Positions 39,062 through 49,004 are shown, counted from the stretch's first letter. The stretch: 64,000 nt of DNA from Trichomonas vaginalis G3 (GCF_026262505.1 NC_067206.1:16202641-16266640); one strand, 5' to 3'. The notes: generated by a model from the letters alone, not told the origin. Translations and numbers: made by a program.

Positions 39062-39276
39062 TTTAAGTGAAGTTAAAAAGCGGTTTTTGACAGATGTTTA
39101 TATGACACTATTTGTTCAGCACAAAAAACTACTCGGTCAAAGTGTTGTCAGTTTTGTAAAATAACCGTCCTATCTCATTCTATAAGGGGGAAAGGCTTCT
39201 CAAAGTATACTTCCTTGGAACGCCTGTAACTTTTCCTGTAGCGACGATAGACCCTTGCTTGTCCGGACAAAGTTAT

Positions 39277-39413
39277 ACTAAACATCTTCAGGGCTAGAGG
39301 GCACGAAGTGCCTGGAAGGCCATCCCAAGAAAAAAAAAAACTTCATTATACTAAACATCTTCAGGGCTAGAGGGCGCAACGCGCCTGGAGGCCCCACTAC
39401 CTTTTTTTTTTTT
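39277..39413 (-). repeat. Right inverted-terminal hairpin modules, two in tandem
   Basis: Two copies of the left-end module occur in inverse orientation, with hairpins GGCACGAAGTGCC (39300-39312) and GGCGCAACGCGCC (39373-39385), each next to AACATCTTCAGGGCTAGAGG. The poly-T run leads into the microsatellite. Nothing coding is seen between 39062 and 39276. Confidence 0.8.
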
Positions 39414-39945
39414 TTATATATAAATATATACATATATAAATATATACATATATAAATATATACATATATAAATATATACATATATAAATATATACATATA
39501 TAAATATATACATATATAAATATATACATATATAAATATATACATATATAAATATATACATATATAAATATATACATATATAAATATATACATATATAAA
39601 TATATACATATATAAATATATACATATATAAATATATACATATATAAATATATACATATATAAATATATACATATATAAATATATACATATATAAATATA
39701 TACATATATAAATATATACATATATAAATATATACATATATAAATATATAAATATATAAATATATACATATATAAATATATACATATATAAATATATACA
39801 TATATAAATATATACATATATAAATATATACATATATAAATATATACATATATAAATATATACATATATAAATATATACATATATAAATATATACATATA
39901 TAAATATATACATATATAAATATATACATATATAAATATATAAAT
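39414..39945. repeat. 16-bp microsatellite at the right Maverick end
   Basis: More than 30 tandem copies of the 16-base unit, inverse to the left end. Long open frames on the minus strand here ([10 protein letters not shown] repeats) are artefacts. Confidence 0.9.
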
Positions 39946-40035
39946 AACAAAATATAATCAAAAAATAGTGTTTGGAAATTTAAGGTTAAGTGTCACTTTT
40001 TCTACTGTCACTTTTTCGTAAATTCTACCACACTC

Positions 40036-40850
40036 CAAGAACAATCTTTTAAAATGCGTTTGATTCATTTTTGTATAATTTCATATAGGCACATATATTC
40101 TTCCGGGACTTTCCGTGATTTTACCGTAAAATCATTAGTTTACACCAATTTTTCCGTATTTTGAATAGTTTACTGCACTTTTTCCGTAAAATTGAGTTAC
40201 GGGAATCCGCAAAATTTCCGGACCTCATTTTTCATAGAATATAATAATAATATTTGATAAAAAGATATATTATTTATATTTTTGATTTTTGAATTACGGA
40301 AAAAGTGAATTGATAACTTGATTTTTTTATATGGTTAATTTTTCAAATGATATTATGAAGATCTAAAATATTAAAAGTAAAAAATTGAATTACGGAAAAA
40401 GTAAGGTCAAAAGTGAAATAAATTTGCAGAACAATTTTCATTGAAATAAGCTTTATTTTTCATTATTAATAACAATGCTGTAATAAACAGAAATTCATCA
40501 AAAGTGACAGCTCTCAATTTTTTGACATTTGTAAATTCTAAATTGAATGAGAAAAATGAAATAATACTAAGCATAATACAATATTCTAGATTTAATTATA
40601 ATTAGGAAAAAGTTAGTTTTGAGAGTACTTTTCATAGGCATATAGAATGAAATCTTCTGAAAAATAATATCATATAAAACTCATATTATTTTCTAATATA
40701 TAACTATTTTATATAAAAATCAAATTCAATGATCTTAAAAGCGAAGGATAAACCTCAAAATTTACGAATATAATGAGTGGGAATATAATGCTTATCTATC
40801 AAAACCATATGAAATATCAACTTTTGCTTTACGCCTAATTTTTGACGACA
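40036..40850 (+). repeat. Dispersed repeat copy 2 followed by a partial fold-back element
   Basis: 40036-40115 repeats 13427-13505 in the same orientation. Next come several copies of a TTACGGAAAAAGTG-like word on both strands (39990-40420). From 40474, the sequence equals the complement of 14233 down to about 13938, then the loop of the fold-back element, ending near 40840 without the second arm. Confidence 0.65.
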
Positions 40851-42213
40851 ATTAGCAAAAAATGTTTAAATGTTAACACTCAGTCCATTTGAATATGAAA
40901 AATAAAATTGACTTTGATTAAATGTTTTTATTTATCATGCAATTCTTCTTGCGACCAAAGATTTGAATAAAAGTTCAAAAAATAAGATAGCTTAAAAAAT
41001 AATATACGGTAGTGTTTACTAATAGATGAATAGTATATAAATTCTATTAAAATGGATTTGATCCAAAAAAATATATAAAATTTGATCATAAATAAAATCG
41101 TTTTAAATTACTTCTTCATTTAAATTATAACAATTATTTTTGGTTTTATAGTTTTTAAAGCTCATGTGGTTTTTTTAACCACAGAATACTTATGTGCTGT
41201 AGCAAGCTTGCAATCCAAAGCTCACGTTAGACAACAAGAGTCATGAAGTCTCATACTAAGGGATATCCAACATATATTTTAATAATCTAATGTTTGTGAC
41301 AAATATTCAACATAAAATTAAGTTTTCGTTTCGTTACAAGGCATTCATACTTTGGAGATATCATATTTAATGTACAGAAAAGTTAATATTAAACAATACA
41401 TGCTAAAGAATTAATAAATAAGATAATAAAATAAATTTATACGTAATTACTTTCATTTAATATGCTTTATGCTGTATAATATTGATTAAGAGGCATTAAA
41501 AGGTTCCATAATCTGCTTTTATAGGCAAGATTTTTGATAAAAATTTTAAATTTTGAAAAATGATGAGAAAAGGAAAAAAAGGTAAATGAGAGCAAGAGGA
41601 GGGAAAAAAAGAAAAAGAAAAGGAAGGGAAGGGAAAAATGAAAGAAAGAAGGACATATAAAAATTTAGATGCGCATTCTTAATGCCGAGGCGGCTTGCCG
41701 CCGAGGCGCGATTTTTTTAGGCCTCTACGGTAACCCGGCAATGTTTTTTTAAATCTTGTACAGCCCTAATATACTTTAATAAAAACAATACTATTTCACC
41801 TTAAAAATGAATTTCATAAGTCAATATTATTTTTTTGAAAATGTATCAATTTTCGATTAAAACAACATGAGAATAAAATTTACGCAAAATTATTTTAAAA
41901 AATGGTTTTAAAAATTTACAATTGATTAAGAATAAGATTGCAAGAAGTTTTGAAGTTTAATTTTAAGAAAAAAATTCGGATATTATTCATGGATCTAAGT
42001 AATCTGATATTTGAGTATCGGCACTATACATAAAACATATATTTATAGTTTTTTTGGATTTTTATGATTTTAAATATATTCAAATTTGGCAATCCAATAG
42101 ATTTTTAAAAAATAGGTAAATAAAAATAGATTACATATGCAGCAGATTTAGAACATGAAACAAATCTTATAGTGACCCAAAAAAAAATTCATGATCCAAA
42201 AAAGAAAAAAATT
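40851..42213. other. AT-rich spacer with a purine tract and a GC-rich hairpin
   Basis: No gene is seen. A nearly pure A/G stretch runs at 41568-41653. Directly after it, GGCGGCTTGCCGCC (41689-41702) forms a GC-rich hairpin inside a short GC island. Confidence 0.45.
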
Positions 42214-42282
42214 GGTTAAATGGGAATCAAACCTTGGCATAATGAATCATTATGTCGGATGTTTCCACTACACCGGCAGTTC
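42214..42282 (-). other. tRNA-like relic (A and B boxes)
   Basis: On the minus strand, GTGTAGTGGAAACATC resembles a Val-type tRNA A box, and GGTTTGATTCC matches the B box in 10 of 11 positions. Between them, CATAA and TTATG enclose a 7-base loop, but the loop lacks T at the position before the anticodon. A T-run follows at once. The acceptor stem does not pair. It is more likely a tRNA pseudogene or tRNA-derived repeat than an active gene. Confidence 0.3.
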
Positions 42283-42385
42283 GAAAAATACCCTTGGTGG
42301 TTCTATTTAATAGCTACTCCCAACGATAGGAAAAATCTGGGTAATTTAATTAAAAACAAAAACAATAAATAAAATGTAATTTTCG

Positions 42386-43138
42386 TTAATCAAAGTCATC
42401 AATGTCTTCGTCTTCTGATTCCCATTCGGACTTGAAAACTTGATATTCTCCTCCTGGTACACTCTGAATGGATTTTTTGTATTTGTTTTGTTTTTTAGAA
42501 CCTTTTGTAACAGTTTTTTGTTTCAATATCATTTTGGAGTAACAATTCTCTTCAAATGATTTGACACAATCTTCTGGAAGTGGGGGAAGATGTAATGCTT
42601 TTTGTATATCTCCGAGAAAATGCTCTGGATCATTCCATTCTAAGATTGCAACGTTAACTCTAATGTTAATGTTCTTCCAGGCTCTTGATTTGTCCAAATA
42701 GCATGCAATTTTGGAGTTAAACGCTTCATTCATGCAGGTAGATCCAATGGAAGAAACTTTGGAAACTATGGGTGTCCATTTGTGAACCAAGTCATAGAGC
42801 ATGAATTGAAGTTGGATCGAATTGGCACCTTTTTGCCATTCAAAGCATTTGTAATTGTGCGGTTCGCAAAAAGAATGATTGCCTACGTAATGGTAGACAC
42901 AATTCTCCCACATTTTCGTACGTTTGTCAATATTTTCTTCGGCAAAACATGACCAAAGCCACATACTTAGGCTTGCATTCAGACCCCAGAAAGGTCTCTC
43001 TATTTTTTCAATCTTCTGAGTCTTGTCGTTGAAAACTTCAACTGTCTTATGAGAAGCTGAGAACTTTGTAAAATCTTTTGAGATATTTTTTGATACATGA
43101 CCTGGATCGAATCTTTCAAGATGAGAGACGCCAAATAG
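42386..43138 (-). pseudogene. 3' part of a Mutator-like (MULE-type) transposase gene, cut by the second element
   Basis: The frame is open from 43138, exactly next to the second element, to a stop at 42386, about 250 codons. It has FDPGHVSKNISKDF, resembling the D-x-N-H-x-x-K-N motif of Mutator-like transposases. Then come CVYHYVGNHSFC with a second Cys, W-Q-K-G, and GSTCMNEAFNSKIACYLDKS as in the C-terminal part of that family. The tail is basic, then acidic. The 5' part is not in the window before the insertion. Family assignment rests on these spaced motifs and is moderate. Confidence 0.5.
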
Positions 43139-43148
43139 TTAGTATCCC

Positions 43149-43191
43149 TATCTTGGGTACGGCGGCACTGCGTTCCACCTTACCCAAGATA
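43149..43191. repeat. Terminal hairpin of the second element
   Basis: TATCTTGGGTA (43149-43159) and TACCCAAGATA (43181-43191) form an 11-bp perfect stem with a GC-rich loop of 21 bases, 8 bases inside the presumed end. Confidence 0.7.
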
Positions 43192-43363
43192 ACGGTTTGA
43201 CACTTTACAAAACCACTAACGTATATTTTACAACACAAACACAAACACTAACTTAACCCTAAATATTTACAAAGCCGCCAACCACTTCACCTCACTAACA
43301 TTTTCGCTAAAGACTTCACTAATGAAAAAATAAACGTTCTCACTAACGTTCCAACTAATGTTC

Positions 43364-43690
43364 TCACTTACAAAAGTATTGCAACTCTTCCCATTGCTGT
43401 GCTTCACACAATAGTTCATATTCTTCAGTATCGCTGCTGTCGCTCCAATCGTCAGAGTCAAAGTCACTGTCAAAATAAATGTTAGTAAGTTTTGACAAAG
43501 CTAATGAAACACGCTTACCGTTTGTATCTATTGCTTTTATATATCTCCCATTATGTTTGTTGTCATAAACGCTCAAACTAACTTTACCCTTTCTCCCTCG
43601 TATCTGATAGAATGTATTTTCACGAGGAACGAAGAACAAATTCTTGAACTCATGATCGTTGTAGTTTGTTATCTCAATAGTTTTCGTCAT
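43364..43690 (-). CDS. Small acidic hypothetical protein (108 aa)
   Basis: It starts MTKTIEITNYNDHEFKNLFF, has a beta-prone middle (YQIRGRKGKVSLSVYDNKHN) and a very acidic end (DSDFDSDDWSDSSDTEEYE). TTTTATTTTTATATAA precedes its start, as at Maverick genes. Not recognised. It is the first gene inside the element end. Confidence 0.5.
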   Translation of the reverse strand: MTKTIEITNYNDHEFKNLFFVPRENTFYQIRGRKGKVSLSVYDNKHNGRYIKAIDTNGKRVSLALSKLTNIYFDSDFDSDDWSDSSDTEEYELLCEAQQWEELQYFCK

Positions 43691-43779
43691 TTATATAAAA
43701 ATAAATAAAAATAAAATAAAAAATAAACTTAAAAATTAATGATATCACCACCCTCACACGTATGAAAACATAGCACAAA

Positions 43780-43855
43780 AATAAATTTAGGTGAAGTTAG
43801 ATCTAACCCTTTTTCACCTCATTTCTACCCTGTTGAATTCATTGCTTTATAACTC
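43780..43855 (+). repeat. Palindrome/half-site motif in the second element
   Basis: GGTGAAGTTAGATCTAACCC is followed by TTCACC and CTACCC half-sites: a mixture of all three variants seen elsewhere. It lies between two small genes. Confidence 0.55.
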
Positions 43856-43875
43856 TCTTCCTTTCTCCAACTCTT

Positions 43876-44082
43876 CTAACTTCTTCTAAGTTCAGCAATG
43901 TTGTCCTCATGAAGTTTAATCTTTCTCAAAATTCCTTCTTTATCTAATGGTTGCTTTATCTTTCTAAACTGAACTCTACCATCCTTCATAGTATGAATGT
44001 AAAAACCTTCTGGAATAGTTCCTGATTTAATGTATTCTACCAAAAACTTTTGTTTCATTGCTTCAGTGACTTTATTTGTCAT
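43876..44082 (-). CDS. Small basic hypothetical protein (68 aa)
   Basis: It starts MTNKVTEAMKQKFLVEYIKS and goes on GTIPEGFYIHTMKDGRVQF, then RKIKQPLDKEGILRKIK. The central S-G-T-x-P-x-x-F, glycine turn and KIKQ-x-L resemble a stretch of the Maverick protein at 20887-21470. A small nucleic-acid-binding protein is possible. Not otherwise recognised. Confidence 0.5.
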   Translation of the reverse strand: MTNKVTEAMKQKFLVEYIKSGTIPEGFYIHTMKDGRVQFRKIKQPLDKEGILRKIKLHEDNIAELRRS

Positions 44083-44099
44083 TTACTCTAAGGTGAAGC

Positions 44100-44980
44100 T
44101 AGCACAGCGATAATGGATTTCATGACTTTTTAGTATTTCATGCAATCTTAACAGATAGCCTTACAAGTACTTCCAGTGTCCCTAGCTGCCCTCCTTTTTA
44201 TATAACTCCATGACATTTATAATCTCGCGAAACTTAACAGGTAGCATAACAGATTAAAATCAGATGAGGTTTTGAACCAAAATTTCTAAGCAACGTTGTC
44301 AAGGATTTTGAGGAACTAGGGACAGAGTGTGGCAAAGTCCAAGATTTAATTTATCTTCATCTGTTTCATCAGCTATCTCATCTAATATGCCAATATTTTA
44401 TTCATAACTCGTGGCAAACCACTAACTTTCATTATGTTCATCTGCATGCTTCATCTGATAGAAAGTATGACTTTCATTAACTCTGTGAGATAATGAAAAC
44501 TACTAGGGACAGAGACCATGGCAAAGTTTATGACTTTCATTATTTCCAGAACTTAATGAAAACTACTAGGGACAGAGACCATGGCAAAGTTCATGATTTA
44601 ATTTATTCTCTCACTAACAACAAACACAAACTCCAACACTAACATCAAGTACTAACTTCAGCACAAATGACAAACACTAACAACAAACACAAACTCCAAC
44701 ACTAACATCAAGTACTAACTTCAGCACAAATGACAAACACTAACAACAAACACAAACTCCAACACTAACGACAAAAATAAATGTCCTCACTTCTTAACAA
44801 AGTAATATGTGCTTCTTACACCACCATAGCTCAAACGTTTCTTTTCAAACATCGATTGAAACTTATTTTGAGCCATTGGCTTTAGTCTCTTTTTCTTCAA
44901 ATACGCCAAGAAATCTTCTTCACATCTTTTCACTTCATAGCCTTCTTTAAACTCCTCCTTGTTAAGTTCTATGAAATCCT
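44100..44980. repeat. Spacer with two direct-repeat families
   Basis: ACTAGGGACAGAG with GGCAAAGT recurs three times (about 44307, 44505 and 44565). A 63-base unit (AACAACAAACACAAACTCCA onward) is repeated two and a half times at 44622-44770. The part next to the helicase gene (about 44790-44980) has coding-like composition. No separate intact gene is claimed. Confidence 0.5.
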
Positions 44981-46591
44981 TTATATATTCTTTGTTGCAA
45001 TGGCTTCTTCACGAACGACATCGTGAACTATTTCATCATTGCATTCATGTATGACCTCCTCACTGTTCTCATGAACTATTTCAACACTGTTCTCATGAAC
45101 GACCTCCTTACTGTCTTTCATAAGCGTTTCAAAGTCTCCTTTACTCATTACTTCAATCTCATGCTGTTCACAGTAGTACTTAAACTCACTGTATATGTCT
45201 TTGTTGTATGTTATATTGCTTCCCATGTACTCCATGAATTTTTCAAGCACTTCCTCATAATTCACTGTTTCTTTCTTTCCACGACCTTCTAATATCATAC
45301 TTGCTTCGTAAATATAACTTCTTGCAGAACCGTCTCGCTTTCTACTTCTCTTCACAAATTCTCTCATCTTGCCGCCAAATACATTTGAACTACATGCAAA
45401 GAATTCATTCTCCTTCGCAAATTCTTTATATCTTCTGTAGCACTCTGTACAATTCCATCCGGATACAAACTTTTCATAGAACTCCTCGTAAAACATTTGG
45501 TAAGGTGTTTTGTTCATTTCGATGAGTTCTTGTTTAGCCCTGGTGAATGGTATCTTCCTTACATCAAATTCACTTAAATCTTTCTTCATGAAGTACGTCA
45601 GTAAGTTTGAATAAAACTCTTCATTAAAGCTTTCAATGAGATTTGAGAAATATTCGTAATTTCCTTTGTATCTGCTGCTTACGTCAATGACAACAAATCT
45701 TCTGTCGTCTTTGTCAATCTTTACTGAGTTGAAGTTGTTAGATATCATGATGATATTACAAACATTCTCTATCTTTCTTACTGGCTGACACTTCTGATTT
45801 AAGTCCAACTGAGTCTCTGTTACTATTGACTTTAGTGCGTCGTGGTTCATGACCTTAGACGTATCGCATGAGCTTAGTTCATTGCATACGATGAGCTTCA
45901 TGTTCTCAATAGCAGCATTGAATCTACCAACCACATTCTCTATTGCCGTTATATTATTGTTGGCGTACTTGCTAATGAGCTCGCATAGAACATTACTAAG
46001 TACATTCTTACCAGTTCCTTGCTTTCCTGTTAACAAAAGTACTGTTCCAGTCTTTCCACAAGGATTTTGAACGATGTAGGCGAACCAGTTCAAAACATAC
46101 TCATAAAGCTCTTCATCCTCATTACATATGACATCGTGAACATGTTTCAAATATCCTTCAATAATGCATTCATCTACTTCATTCAGTACCTCATACTCAT
46201 ATCCTCTGAAATAGCTGTAAATGTCATCTCTTTCGTCAAAGAATCTCATGCCTGACTTCATAAGATAGTTCTTGTTCTGACCCGCTTCATAAATCATCAG
46301 TGCGTTCACATCCTTCTCTTCAATACGTCCTACATAAACACTCTTCATGAGCTTATTGAATTCCTTGCTATCTACTGACACAAGTGTTGTTGTGTCTCGT
46401 ATTCCATCATAATCTTTCACTAGATATGTCATACATGCTCCGTCAATAACGACAACACATCTTCTTAAGTCATTTATAACACTAGCTATGTCAATACCTT
46501 CTTCACTCATGTACTTATTTCTCCTCAAGTCCTTTAGTGTGAAAGTGTCTCTAAGTTCTATTTCAAGCAATTCATTTACAATCCTTTGCAA
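44981..46591 (-). CDS. SF3 helicase of the second element, left-arm copy
   Basis: The 536-residue frame has Walker A LLTGKQGTGKN (near 190-200), KLIVCNELSSCDTSK, motif C IIMISNN and the arginine-finger block DDRRFVVIDV. The C-terminal part ends in repeated VHENS blocks (VVHENSVEIVHENSEEVIHE). It aligns along its length with the Maverick helicase at 30865-32100, but with much divergence, so the two elements are different lineages. It acts with the upstream primase-like part. The gene has a right-arm counterpart from about 62490. Confidence 0.85.
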   Translation of the reverse strand: MQRIVNELLEIELRDTFTLKDLRRNKYMSEEGIDIASVINDLRRCVVVIDGACMTYLVKDYDGIRDTTTLVSVDSKEFNKLMKSVYVGRIEEKDVNALMIYEAGQNKNYLMKSGMRFFDERDDIYSYFRGYEYEVLNEVDECIIEGYLKHVHDVICNEDEELYEYVLNWFAYIVQNPCGKTGTVLLLTGKQGTGKNVLSNVLCELISKYANNNITAIENVVGRFNAAIENMKLIVCNELSSCDTSKVMNHDALKSIVTETQLDLNQKCQPVRKIENVCNIIMISNNFNSVKIDKDDRRFVVIDVSSRYKGNYEYFSNLIESFNEEFYSNLLTYFMKKDLSEFDVRKIPFTRAKQELIEMNKTPYQMFYEEFYEKFVSGWNCTECYRRYKEFAKENEFFACSSNVFGGKMREFVKRSRKRDGSARSYIYEASMILEGRGKKETVNYEEVLEKFMEYMGSNITYNKDIYSEFKYYCEQHEIEVMSKGDFETLMKDSKEVVHENSVEIVHENSEEVIHECNDEIVHDVVREEAIATKNI

Positions 46592-47325
46592 TACTTCTCT
46601 ATAAAATATTTCTGTCGTTCTTTACTAAGTTTCTTAACAGCTCTGAAGAACCATGTGTTTTGACTCAAACATCCTTCACAACTTCTCTCATTCATTCCTA
46701 GTTCTTTCATGTCATTATCTTCAACCTCTATGGTCTCATTGACTAAGGTCAAAGGGTTCTTAGTCATTGCTGGTCTTATCTGAAACAATGTTTGTGCAAC
46801 AGGTTTAACTAGTTCAGCAACGTCCTTCCTTAATATGAATAGCTGTTTCCACTCATCTTTGCTAACAGTTCTTTCATAACCACTGACAGTAATGATTTCA
46901 TTTGCTGACCTTAGACACTTATGTTCTATCATTTGTATTGCTTTTGTGTAAGGCTTTCGTGAGCATAGGTTGTATATGTCATTCCTGCAATGTTCATTCA
47001 TGCCAATAGTACTAAATCCTTTCTTTGCTGTTGAGTGCATAATATCCATTAGTTCCTGTGTTCGTATTGCTGTCTCATAAAATACAACAAGACCTTTGTC
47101 ATCTATGACGTACTTACCGAAAACATTGCTTATATTCTTTAACCATGAAATAACATCCTCATTCATGCTGTCAAACATGAAGTAAGGTCTTACATACTCT
47201 TCACTTATAAGATACTCCACAAAATACTTGTTAAGCTCTATGTCCTCGTGAGCGATTTCATTAGGTTTGATATTAGTTCCTTTTGTCATTGCTGTCATGT
47301 ACTTCACTCTCATAGTTCCTTTCAA
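46576..47325 (-). CDS. Possible primase-type N-terminal part, left-arm copy
   Basis: The frame of 249 residues has VRPYFMFDSMNEDVISWLKN, a place where primases of the archaeo-eukaryotic type carry FxxD, then conserved Cys near the end (RSCEGCLSQNTW). It lies directly before the helicase gene, as primase domains do in D5-like proteins. No full primase motif set is visible, so the role is tentative. It is near-identical to the sequence at 61752-62484. Confidence 0.5.
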   Translation of the reverse strand: MKGTMRVKYMTAMTKGTNIKPNEIAHEDIELNKYFVEYLISEEYVRPYFMFDSMNEDVISWLKNISNVFGKYVIDDKGLVVFYETAIRTQELMDIMHSTAKKGFSTIGMNEHCRNDIYNLCSRKPYTKAIQMIEHKCLRSANEIITVSGYERTVSKDEWKQLFILRKDVAELVKPVAQTLFQIRPAMTKNPLTLVNETIEVEDNDMKELGMNERSCEGCLSQNTWFFRAVKKLSKERQKYFIEKYCKGL

Positions 47326-47413
47326 TAGCGTAAAAATACTTCATTGTTTCATAACTGCTCTAAATTCTGTTCAAAATTCGTACAACATAACTTTTTAACA
47401 TTAGTGAAATAAC

Positions 47414-48118
47414 ATGAGCGAAACAACAACATCTAACATTACAGAAGAAGTCAATGACAATGCCGATGAAAACATTACAGAAGGAGCTAGTGAAAATATT
47501 GACGAGTTCAGTGAGGAAGAAGATATTGAAGACGTCAATGAGAACGTTAGTGGGGAACAAACTCAATGGGAAACATTGAGAAATCATGAAGATTATGAGA
47601 TTTGTACGACATATCCTTTTACTATTCGTCGAAAGAAAGACAAACATATTATGAGTGAATGCTTAAATAATTATGGTTATATTGTGCTTAGTTTAAACAA
47701 CAAAATGCATTTAAAGCATAGAATTATTGCAGAACAGTGGATTGAAAATCCAAACAATTTGAAAGAAATAGACCATATAAATCATGATAGAACGGACAAC
47801 AGAATCTCAAACCTTCGTTGGTGTTCTAGATCTGAAAACAATAGAAATAAAAGCAAGTATGGCGATATAGTTTATGAGTTCGTTGATGAAATATCTGACG
47901 AAGCTGTTGAAATAACAGATTATGGTAAGCATTCGTTTGAGTTCTACTACTATGTTGAGAATGAAGACGCATTCTATTATTATACAGGTCCTAACTATCG
48001 AAAACTTCATATAAACTTTACAAAAACAGGTGCTGCTTATGTTTGTATGATAGATACAGAAAACAAGAGTGTAATTTTATTCATAAACAAATTCAAACGC
48101 TTGTACGGCTTCATGTAG
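47414..48118 (+). CDS. HNH homing-type endonuclease, left-arm copy
   Basis: The 234-residue protein has a strongly acidic N-terminal 50 residues, then about 101-144 HRIIAEQWIENPNNLKEIDH with INHDRTDNRISNLRWCSRSE. This is the HNH_3-type fold, with the central D-H and N-x-x-N-L-R-W. Such proteins in phages and large viruses cut DNA, often as selfish genes. It diverges from the primase/helicase gene and faces the iteron arrays. The right-arm copy differs at a single residue (Pro/Leu near 193). Confidence 0.85.
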   Translation: MSETTTSNITEEVNDNADENITEGASENIDEFSEEEDIEDVNENVSGEQTQWETLRNHEDYEICTTYPFTIRRKKDKHIMSECLNNYGYIVLSLNNKMHLKHRIIAEQWIENPNNLKEIDHINHDRTDNRISNLRWCSRSENNRNKSKYGDIVYEFVDEISDEAVEITDYGKHSFEFYYYVENEDAFYYYTGPNYRKLHINFTKTGAAYVCMIDTENKSVILFINKFKRLYGFM

Positions 48119-49004
48119 GACAAACATTATTTTTCAACACTAACGCCAACACTTAGGACAAACATTCATGACTAACATTACTTTATAACATAGACACTAA
48201 CTTCATCGAAACTAAACGTAAATGTTTTGTCATGATTTCTTCGTATATGTTTTGTTATGATTTCATCGTAAATGTTTGTCAAAACTTCATCGTATATGTT
48301 TTGTCATGATTTCATCGTAAATGTTTTGTCATGACTTCATCGTATATGTTTTGTCATGATTTCATCGTAAATGTTTTGTCATGACTTCATCGTAAATGTT
48401 TTGTTATGACTTCATCGTAAATGTTTTGTCATGATTTCTTCGTATATGTTTTGTTATGACTTCATCGTATATGCTTTGTCAAAACTTCATCGAAACTAAA
48501 CGTAAATGTTTTGTTATGATTTCATCGAAACTAAACGTAAATGTTTTGTCATGATTTCTTCGTATATGTTTTGTCATGATTTCATCGTAAATGCTTTGTC
48601 GAACTTAAACGTAAATGTTTTCAGTGTCACCACGTCACCATGTCACCAGGTTATTTAACTTCTCTTAAAATTACTGACAACATGACATTTTGACAACAGT
48701 CCAGGAAATAAATTTTATCGTTTATGTTTACGTTAATGTTTTCATTAATGATTTCGTAAATGTTTTGTCATGACTTCATCGTATATGCTTTGTCATGATT
48801 TCATCGTATATGCTTTGTTATGATTTCATCGTATATGCTTTGTTATGACTTCATCGTATATGCTTTGTCGAACTTAAACATAAATATTTTGTCATGATTT
48901 CATCGAAACTAAACGTAAAACACTTTGTCATGACTTCATCGTATATGTTTTGTCATGATTTCATCGTAATGAGTGTAAATGACCCAAAAATATATTTTAG
49001 GTGA

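Larger units (their letters stand above)
14885..39945. mobile_element. Maverick/Polinton, about 25 kb
   Basis: Hallmark parts are present: retroviral-type integrase, protein-primed family B DNA polymerase, FtsK/HerA-type packaging ATPase and capsid-type genes. An adenine methyltransferase, SF3 helicase, KilA-N proteins and a phage-like tail fibre are added. The ends are inverted: a 16-bp microsatellite, a poly-A run and a hairpin module (15115-15180; 39277-39413). The element is broken, with roughly ten breaks spread over capsid, fibre, integrase-side and duplicated genes, while many other genes look whole. That and the conserved ends suggest a fairly young copy. The exact outer limits and target duplication are hidden by the microsatellites. 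A cysteine protease was not recognised. Confidence 0.9.
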
